DNA of 64,000 nucleotides from Erinaceus europaeus (taxonomy: Eukaryota > Chordata > Mammalia > Eulipotyphla > Erinaceidae). Made by a program: the position numbers and the translations under genes. Every line of letters starts with the position of its first letter. The stretch's first letter is position 1. Of this stretch, positions 56,611 through 64,000 are shown in pieces. Below the pieces are notes generated by a model. That model searched no databases. It worked only from the letters and a program-made list of their open reading frames with translations, and was not told where the DNA came from. Location: assembly GCF_950295315.1 (NCBI RefSeq), contig NC_080175.1, positions 83,083,566 to 83,147,565 on the forward strand. The letters run 5' to 3'.

Positions 56611-57715
56611 TTGTGACCTTTCCTACTCTTTTATATTGATGTTCTTTCAGATATTGTAGTGTTGATCAGTTCATCTCTGTTTCTGTTTGACAACAACCTT
56701 TCCTGCTGACTTTTCACTTCTTGAAGTTATTTCATTTTGAGTATAGAATCTAGAAATCCTCTTATTTTCACAAGCTCAATCAACATTTCAATGTGTTAAT
56801 ATCTGGAAAGCCCACTTTTTATGTTTCAAAACTCTGAAAAAAATAAAACACAAGTTTCTCTGTTCCTCCATTTCTTCATTGAAGTTCCCTTAGCCTGCTT
56901 GTCTTTATGAAATATTGATTTCCTCTGAGGACATAGCTTGCTCTGCTACCCTTTATTTTGGTTAATTTTTTTTGCATCAACTTCGGCCCTTTGGCAGAGT
57001 GAGAGGGATAGCTGTTTGGTTAAACATTACTCAGAATTTCTTTAAGGATTATTTCTTAGAAATTTCTAAATAATATTAATATTTAAAGTAACAAACTAAC
57101 TAGATTAGATTACTAGCCTATATCTGTGGCAGGGTCTCACTCAATTCATTGAAGGCCAACAGAGAAGCAAAATATATTTAATAAACAAAATATATTATAT
57201 AAAGTATAATATATTTTGGGTTATATATAATATATAGAATATATTATATAAACAAATATATATATTAAATATATATTTAAGAAATAAACTAATAAATAAA
57301 TAAAGCTAATTATGGGATATGTTTCCCACCTTGACTTGTTGAACTTGGATGTCTGTTTATTTCTGTGCTTAGAATTTACAACATAGGCTGTACTGGTTTT
57401 CAAGTTTAATGTTTAACTTCTATCAGTATTACTAACTAATGAACTATACCATTAATAGAGTCATGCTGCCTTTTTTTTTTTACAGTAACAGGACAAAGCT
57501 CAATCCAGAATAAGTTTAACAACTGAGCTCTGAACATCCATGTCTAGGTTACTAATTGAGCAAAATAAAAGCCATAAAATGGTAAAGACTGTATTTTGCT
57601 TATTCCATGTCTCTGCTCTTCCCTGTATTTTCAGCACTTAGAGGCATTTATCCTGGCATGTACATCCTCCCTAAATCTGTGTCAAAAACACAACCCCTTA
57701 GTTTTAAATTCTTGA
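56611..57715. other. Unannotated, very AT-rich in the middle
   Basis: 57160-57310 is nearly pure A/T with repeated ATATTATATA-like motifs. Nothing else recognised. Confidence 0.45.
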
Positions 57716-58015
57716 TAGGGAGTCGGGCGGTAACACAATGGGTTAAGCACACATGGTGCAAAGCGCAAGAGACCAGCATAAGGATCTGGTTTGAGCCCCG
57801 ACTCTCCACCTTCAGGGGAGTCTCTTCACAGGCGGTGAGGCAGGTCTGCAGGTGTCTATCTCTCCCCCCTGTCTTCCCCACCTCTCTCCATTTCTCTCTG
57901 TCCTATCCAACAATGACGACATCAACAACAATAACTACAACAATAAAAAATAGGGCAACAAAAGGGAATAAATCAATAAATATTTAAAAATATATTAATA
58001 AATAAAAATTAACAT
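57716..58015 (+). mobile_element. ERI-1 SINE
   Basis: Head gggagtcgggcggtaacaca, core, CAA repeats and A-rich tail. One of the better preserved copies. Confidence 0.93.
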
Positions 58016-58499
58016 TTTGTATACCTCCAATAGGACAGTCTATATTGCCTTACCTATATTCCAAGAATGAGGCACTTCTATGAAGCATTCAGTGTTGTTA
58101 TTGGTTTTTATTAACAGAAATTATATTTTAAACTATTATTAGTTTAGTAGATTAATTGGTGTGTTCTATGCCACTTCCCTTACTTTATTATTATTACTAC
58201 TATTATTTTTGTTGGACTGGTAAAACTGAGATCTTGTTCATATCTCCAAAGGAAAGAGATTAAGGGAATCATTTTGTTTTAATTAATTTAATGTAATTAA
58301 TTAGTGATTATATTGATTTATTAGATTTCTTCAATTAGAACAAATAAAAATACAATTAATCTAACCTATATCTCTCTATTTATATGTCTGGATTTTGTAA
58401 CAACACAATAAAGTAAAAGCAGTGATTTATTTTACTTGAATTAATCTACCATAAATAAGTTTCTATCAGATCTATAAAGTATATGTTACCTGGCTACCT

Positions 58500-58745
58500 T
58501 TTTAAAGTTTTATTAATAATTTTTATTTTATAAAACTCTTATTTCAGGTGTACAGCTTCACACCTTCCCTAAAATATGTTAACACACTTTGCTCACTTGT
58601 GTTTGACCCTACCTGTTTCTTTGGTTTATTTCTTAAATCCCACATAACTGTATCTTTTGTTGGAAAATAAAACCAGGTGAGACTATATCTTAACTATTTT
58701 CTCTCACAATGTTGGCCCACTTTTCAAGTTCTCAAACAACTGTCT
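58500..58745 (-). mobile_element. Old L1 3' UTR end
   Basis: T-rich start, 'caggtgtacagcttcacacc', 'cctgtttctttggtttattt'. Similar in order to 20455-20835. Confidence 0.45.
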
Positions 58746-58954
58746 TTGATGTCAAAAGACAAACTTATATCTCCACGATTTCTTTTTCAAGAGTAAATAT
58801 TTGTTTCTCACTCAATGAAAGTATAAACAGAAACTTCTTGGGGAGTGTTGAGAAAACTGCTAAACCTGCTTCCTTCACTTTACTTCTTTCTACCAAAAGC
58901 ACATAGGCACTTTCACAATTCCATTTCATGCTCATTTCTATTCTTTCTCTTTCA

Positions 58955-59298
58955 TAAGTTGTAGCTAGCAGGTTAAGCACACATGGCGTGAAATGCAAGG
59001 GCCAGTGTAAGAATCCCAGTTTGAACCCTGGCTCCCCACCTGTAGGGGGGTTGCTTCACAAATCTACAGATGTCTATCTTTCTTTCCCCCTCTCTGTCTT
59101 CCCCTCCTCTCTCCATTTCTCTCTCCATTGTCCTATCCAACAACAATGACATCAATAACAACAAATAACCACAACAACAATAAAACAACAAGGACAACAA
59201 AAGAAGAAAAAATAACCTCCAGGAGCAGTGGGTTCACGATACAAGCACAGAGCCCCAGCAATAATCCTGGAGGCAAAAAAAAAAAAAAAAAAAAGATA
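58955..59298 (+). mobile_element. ERI-1 SINE with tail module
   Basis: Head truncated (starts at gcaggttaagcacacatgg), core shortened, CAA repeats, tail module 59214-59276 and a pure A-run. Confidence 0.88.
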
Positions 59299-59697
59299 TG
59301 CCTTTTTTTCCTCTTTGTGTATCTATTTTAGCCCCTATAATATAATTCCAAAGGCAGATGCCAGGTCTTATGAACATAATGATATCCAAGGATTATTTTT
59401 AGGTTAAAAAAATCCATTACTTTACATGAGTTCCCCTAAACATTTTAATACTCTTATGACCTTCTTTACTGTACCTTAGTGCTTTAGTATTTTAGCATGT
59501 GTTTGTGGTTCTTCTCCACATGATTTTGTGTGATCATTTCAGTATTTCCTCCCATCACAGTCATCAGATCTGTTTTGTAACCACATTTCTCACAATAGCT
59601 TCTCCCAGAATTACTGCTTTAATTAATTCATTGTTAGTTACCATGGACATAGCCCAATGATTGAAGAACAAAGCAGTGATAAGTGCTGGAAGCAATG

Positions 59698-59709
59698 CTG
59701 TGTGTGTGT

Positions 59710-59759
<50 letters not shown>
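59698..59759. repeat. (GT)n microsatellite
   Basis: About 30 units with one interruption. Confidence 0.95.
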
Positions 59760-59760
<1 letters not shown>

Positions 59761-60539
59761 TAATGCTAAAGTCAGACTGGGCTCATATCATAGTGCTGGT
59801 ATTATTTGAAACTTGCAATGTGGGACTAATAATTTCAACATATTTCAGATTTGTCATTTGTATATTGGGCTAATGATACTGTATCTATTCAAAATGTAGT
59901 ATGGAAGTTATCACTGTATCTAAACCTCCTGGAACCAGACCTGCAACATTAAATTATTGAATAAGAAATATCTACTGCTATTGAATATTCAAGTGCTGTC
60001 TCCAGCTCAGATCTTGATTTTACACTCAGTCTCTGAGAGATACTTACTAGAAATCTGCAATTGGAATTCCCAGACATTTCAAAAGAAATGTGTCCAAAAC
60101 AGCACATGTTCCTCTTCACTAAAACTGTCTTATGTCTAGATTTGTTTCACTCACACATACAGTTATGCACTTTTCTTCTCAATCCTTCATGCATTTTCCT
60201 TATCTATCAATATTTTATACATTCAAAATATGTCTTAAACTTATCTATTCTAGACATTTAACTAGGTATGAAGGTTTCCTGACAATTGAAAACAGTGTGA
60301 TTTATCCCATAAGAAGCATAGAGCATGTGAAGAGTGAATTTCAAATGATATTACAAATAAATGTCATATGCCAACTTCTCTCTCATCCTCTTGAGCTATG
60401 TCTAACAGAAGTCCCTAAGTCTCTTATTTTTTCATTCTTGTTCCATTTAGTTTTTATCAGATGGTTTTTCTAAAATTCAAATCTAATTATACTGCCCCAC
60501 TGACTCTAGGAAAATATAACATCATTTAACAAGTTTTCT
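59760..60539. other. Unannotated sequence
   Basis: Frames of up to 113 codons occur (60132-60473) but carry no family motif. Confidence 0.4.
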
Positions 60540-60818
60540 TATATATTTTTATTTATTTTCCCTTTTGTTGTCCTTGTTTTTATCATTGTTGTGGTTATTA
60601 TTATTGTTGTTATTGATGTTGTTGTTGCCAGATACGACAGAGAGAAATGGAGAGAGGAGGGAAAGACAGAGAGAGGGAGAGAAAGAAAGACACCTGCAGA
60701 CCTGCTTCACCGCCTGTGAAGCAACTGACTTCCCTCCAGGTGGGGAGCTGGGGGCTCAAACCGGGATCCTTGTGCTTTATACCACCTGCACTTAACCTGA
60801 TGCGCCTGACCCCCATTT
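60540..60818 (-). mobile_element. ERI-1 SINE
   Basis: TTG-repeat complement, purine block, core. The head end is shortened (gatgcgcctgacccc). Confidence 0.9.
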
Positions 60819-60821
60819 AAC

Positions 60822-61070
60822 AAGTTTTTTTTTTCAAATCATTTTTTTGGGGAAAATAATGGTTTACAGGGCAATTGTTAACACATGACTATAGCCTCTT
60901 ATCAACACACCACTTCCACCAACACACTATGTCTTTCTCCACCATGGTCTGATGTCATCTCCCCTGCCCTTACTCCAAAGTGTTTGACTTTGTATGGCCA
61001 TATTGATTTCTTTTCTGACTATCTCCTCAGCTCCAGCTATTGATGGTACTAGTTTCAAAACTGTGACTCC
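60822..61070 (-). mobile_element. Old L1 3' UTR end
   Basis: The T-run, 'gaaaataatggtttacaggg' and 'accacttccaccaacacac' follow the pattern of the other minus-strand L1 ends. Confidence 0.5.
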
Positions 61071-61101
61071 AGGAGAAGGAGAAGAAGGAGAAGAAGAAAC
61101 C
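61070..61101. repeat. (GAA)n-type tract
   Basis: Short imperfect GAA/GGAGAA array. Confidence 0.8.
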
Positions 61102-61324
61102 TTGTAACTTTATAGCTAACTTCTCCTCAATCACAAAGATAGCATGTTATAAGGAAGGACTGCAACTCAGATTTCTGACTCCAAAAATTTGTTTACTATA
61201 ATTGGCTTAGAGAAAACAGTGAAAAGTCTTTCAAATATCTGAAGTGTCACATACCTGTGTTAGGGTGATAGCATTGTTCATGTTACAAGATAAAGTTAAA
61301 AGTGATAGATTATAGGCAGTGGAT

Positions 61325-61515
61325 AAGAGAATATTTTTTTAATTATCTTTTTGAGACAGAGAAATTGAGAGGGAGGGAGATAAAGACAGCTGCAGAATTG
61401 TTTTAACACTCATGAAGCTTCCATACCTGCAGGTGGGGACTAGTGAGTTAAATGAGGAACCCTGCTCACTGTCACATGTATGCTTTACTGGGGTAGCCAC
61501 TTTCTGCCCCCCCAA
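61325..61515 (-). mobile_element. ERI-2-like SINE, diverged
   Basis: Purine block, 'cctgcaggtggggactagtg' core and a diverged head complement. Confidence 0.7.
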
Positions 61516-62404
61516 ATAATGAGTTTTAAAAATAACATGTTCCTATAATGTATAAAGTAAATATATATATATATATATATTAGTTTTAGAATTTACCACT
61601 TAATTTAGTTGTGATGCTACATGATTAATTTGATTAATAAATTTTATATAAATTGATATTAATATTTTAATGAGAATTTATAAAAATCTGATATTTTTAA
61701 GACAGTTCCTATATTTAAGAATCATACAGAAGAATTTTACCTATCCACAATTTAATATTGTGTTTGACTGCTCTATTGCAATTTCTGTCTTGTCAGCAAC
61801 TTTTTGTGGAGTGATGTATTTCTAGGACAGACAATTCTGAATAGAAATTCCAGGAACATAAACTATACCCTTATTTTTTCAGACAGAAAAATAAAGGAAA
61901 GATAGAACCTTTAACTTCATACACATTCATAGTGATGAAAACCAAAACAACTTTGTTTTAATATTTCTCTAGTGTTTTCCTAGATTTTAGTCTCATCTGT
62001 GAAAAGTGGAATTTTTCTACCTACTGGATTATTTTGTTTCTTTAAGATAGATTTATATGTAAAAGAGGTTTGGCATGCAAATATTAATGATGAGGAAAAG
62101 GGAGGCACAGAATAAGAGGAAATGCCAGATAGTAGTAAGGGGTGAAGTATACAAAGAATCTCGGGATGTAATGCACACCTAACAAAAATTTGACAAAACT
62201 AATGAGTACTTCAGGACACAAAGTTATCATTTAGAAAAAAAATCCACATTTCAAGGAATGGGCCTTATTCAATATCCATTATGAACTCAGTCATGAGCTA
62301 AAAGCAAATCATAGGGAATATTATCTCAGAATAAATGGCCATGACTTTAAGACATGGCACAATTCCTACTTTTTCTACTATTTTCTACAAAATGTTGCTC
62401 CATG

Positions 62405-62447
<43 letters not shown>

Positions 62448-62650
62448 AAGCTGGGGAGTAGAGAGTATTTTGGAGACACCTATCATGGTGGGATACCCAT
62501 GTATCAACAACTGTACTATGAACTGTTATCACACACCCCACATTAAAAAATAGAAGAAAAAAATGTTGTTCCACCATCTTCTGTTTACTGTAATATCTAC
62601 TGAGAAACCTAAAGTATTTAAATCTCACTCTCCTTTGCAAGCTGTATTCA

Positions 62651-62681
<31 letters not shown>

Positions 62682-62729
62682 GAGGCATGCATCTCCGTGC
62701 TTACTTTAATAAAACAAAATTATATCTCA
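61516..62729. other. Unannotated AT-rich sequence with microsatellites
   Basis: TA runs lie at 61561-61580 and 62408-62444, and a CA run at 62656-62680. No element or gene recognised. Confidence 0.5.
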
Positions 62730-62995
62730 GAGGGCCAGGTATTGGTTTGCCCACTTTAGTGCCCAAGTTGTCTTGTCACAAGGTCCAGTTTCAAGACCCT
62801 AGTCCCCAACTATAGGGAAAGAATCATCATGACAGCTGAGCAGGGCTGCAGGTGTCTTTCTCTCTCCTTCCTCTTTTCTCTCTTACTTATCAGAATAAAA
62901 GGAAGAAAAAGAGAGAGAAATTGACTGCCAGAAGCAGTATAGTTATCACACATAAATATTGAGCCCCAGTGATAACTCTTGAAGCAACAATAATT
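62730..62995 (+). mobile_element. Diverged ERI-2-like SINE with tail module
   Basis: 'ggtccagtttcaagacccta' B-box side, core, CT block, A/GA-rich part, and a decayed tail module (62925-62990). Confidence 0.65.
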
Positions 62996-63582
62996 AATTA
63001 TATTTTATATTATATATATCATGTAATTATTCCCCGAATTCCAGTAGCATCACATTTCTTGGCCCTTATCCTGCCTTTCATTTTGTTGGCATTTTCCTCT
63101 TTTCAGTAATAATCAAAAGAAACACATAGCTTATTGCATTTTACTATGAAGAACAATATACTTGTTCCAGTACTTAATGCAATGTTTAAACTTCCATTTG
63201 AATACCTGAACACTTTGGTCAAATACTGTAACTGCTCATAGGTGGAGAATTCCAATTAGTGTGTTGACACACTTTGATAGTGGTGATGGTGAGTCACATA
63301 AACATATATATCCATTGGGGTAAAACTACACTCTTTAAATAAGGCAAAATCAATCAGAAGTAGAATTCACTGACTAAATTCTAACAATAATACTTTATTC
63401 TTAATACTTTTTCAAGTACTACATCATTTAATTTTTCATCACTCAACCCTCATGAAAGAAATTATAGCTATACTTATATTAAAAATTATATTCCTTTTCA
63501 TCAATGAAGAAATTTTACTGATGAAGAGAAAAAAAAAACTAAGAAAATGGCCTCAACCATCCAACAAGAAAGTAGAGGAATC

Positions 63583-63830
63583 AGGGGCTGGGTGATGGTC
63601 CACCTGGCTGAATGCATGTATTACAATGTGCAAGGACCCGGGTTCAAGCTCCTGGACCCCACCTGCAGGGGGGGAAGCTTTACGAGTGGTAAAGCAGGGC
63701 TGCAGGTGTCTCTATGTCTCTTTCCCTTTCTATCACCCCCCTCCTTCTTGATTTCTGGCTGTCTCTATCTTGATTATAAATAAAGATAATAATAAATAAA
63801 AAAGAAAAAAGTTAAAAAAAAGAAAGTAGA
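63583..63830 (+). mobile_element. ERI-2 SINE
   Basis: Head ggggctgggtgatggtccac, B box gggttcaagctcc, core gcagggctgcaggtgtctc and an A-rich tail. Confidence 0.93.
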
Positions 63831-64000
63831 TAAATTAGCATTTGAAATTAGGTAATAAGAATCCAGTCAACAACTCTCCAAATACTGCCAATTTAGTTAA
63901 TAAAATATAAAAAGGAAATACAAAGTAGACCTTGGACTAGGTTTGCTGTGTTCACCACGGTAAAGGACTCTGGGAAGCTAATGGGAGTGGGGGTGCACGG

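Overview
This is a vertebrate, almost certainly hedgehog (Erinaceidae), genomic window. It is AT-rich non-coding DNA densely seeded with two tRNA-derived SINE types. One begins near 'ggcggtagcgcagcgggtta', the other near 'ggtggtgcacctggttgag', and these correspond to the ERI-1 and ERI-2 families I know from hedgehog (names from memory). I found no host protein-coding gene, rRNA, functional tRNA or CRISPR array. The recognisable coding sequence belongs to retroelements, and all of it is broken.

Layout. Positions 1-1272 hold old SINEs. Positions 1273-8335 are a composite endogenous retrovirus locus. It splits an older SINE and is bounded by a 6-bp target duplication, CATGAC. The left part is a betaretrovirus-like provirus on the minus strand (LTR, purine tract, env-side remnant, integrase fragment). 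The right part is a 5'-truncated non-coding LTR element on the plus strand. The outer ends are therefore two unrelated LTRs, each with its U5 side facing outward. A complete copy of the same non-coding LTR element (2033-4400, own duplication AGCCAG) lies nested in the minus-strand provirus. From 8.6 to 39 kb come SINEs, L1 fragments (one with a twin-priming inversion, one interrupted by an unidentified roughly 800-bp retroposon) and microsatellites.

Positions 39304-47021 are a full-length L1 with a 14-bp target duplication, a GC-rich 5' UTR carrying two AAGATGGC modules, ORF1 and ORF2 damaged by a few stops and frameshifts, and a 3' UTR followed by about 250 bp of extra sequence that looks like a 3' transduction. 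It landed in the 3' UTR of an older L1. From 47 to 64 kb there are more SINEs, old L1 3' ends, two candidate ancient repeats and microsatellites.

The elements are related functionally. The LTR element has no recognisable gag, pro or pol and must have been copied by a helper. Its TGTTG...CAACA ends, Lys-type primer site and 6-bp duplication fit a betaretroviral enzyme like the one whose integrase fragment sits beside it. The SINEs and the probable 800-bp retroposon have poly(A) or A-rich ends and target duplications as expected for L1 machinery, and an L1 of suitable age is present.
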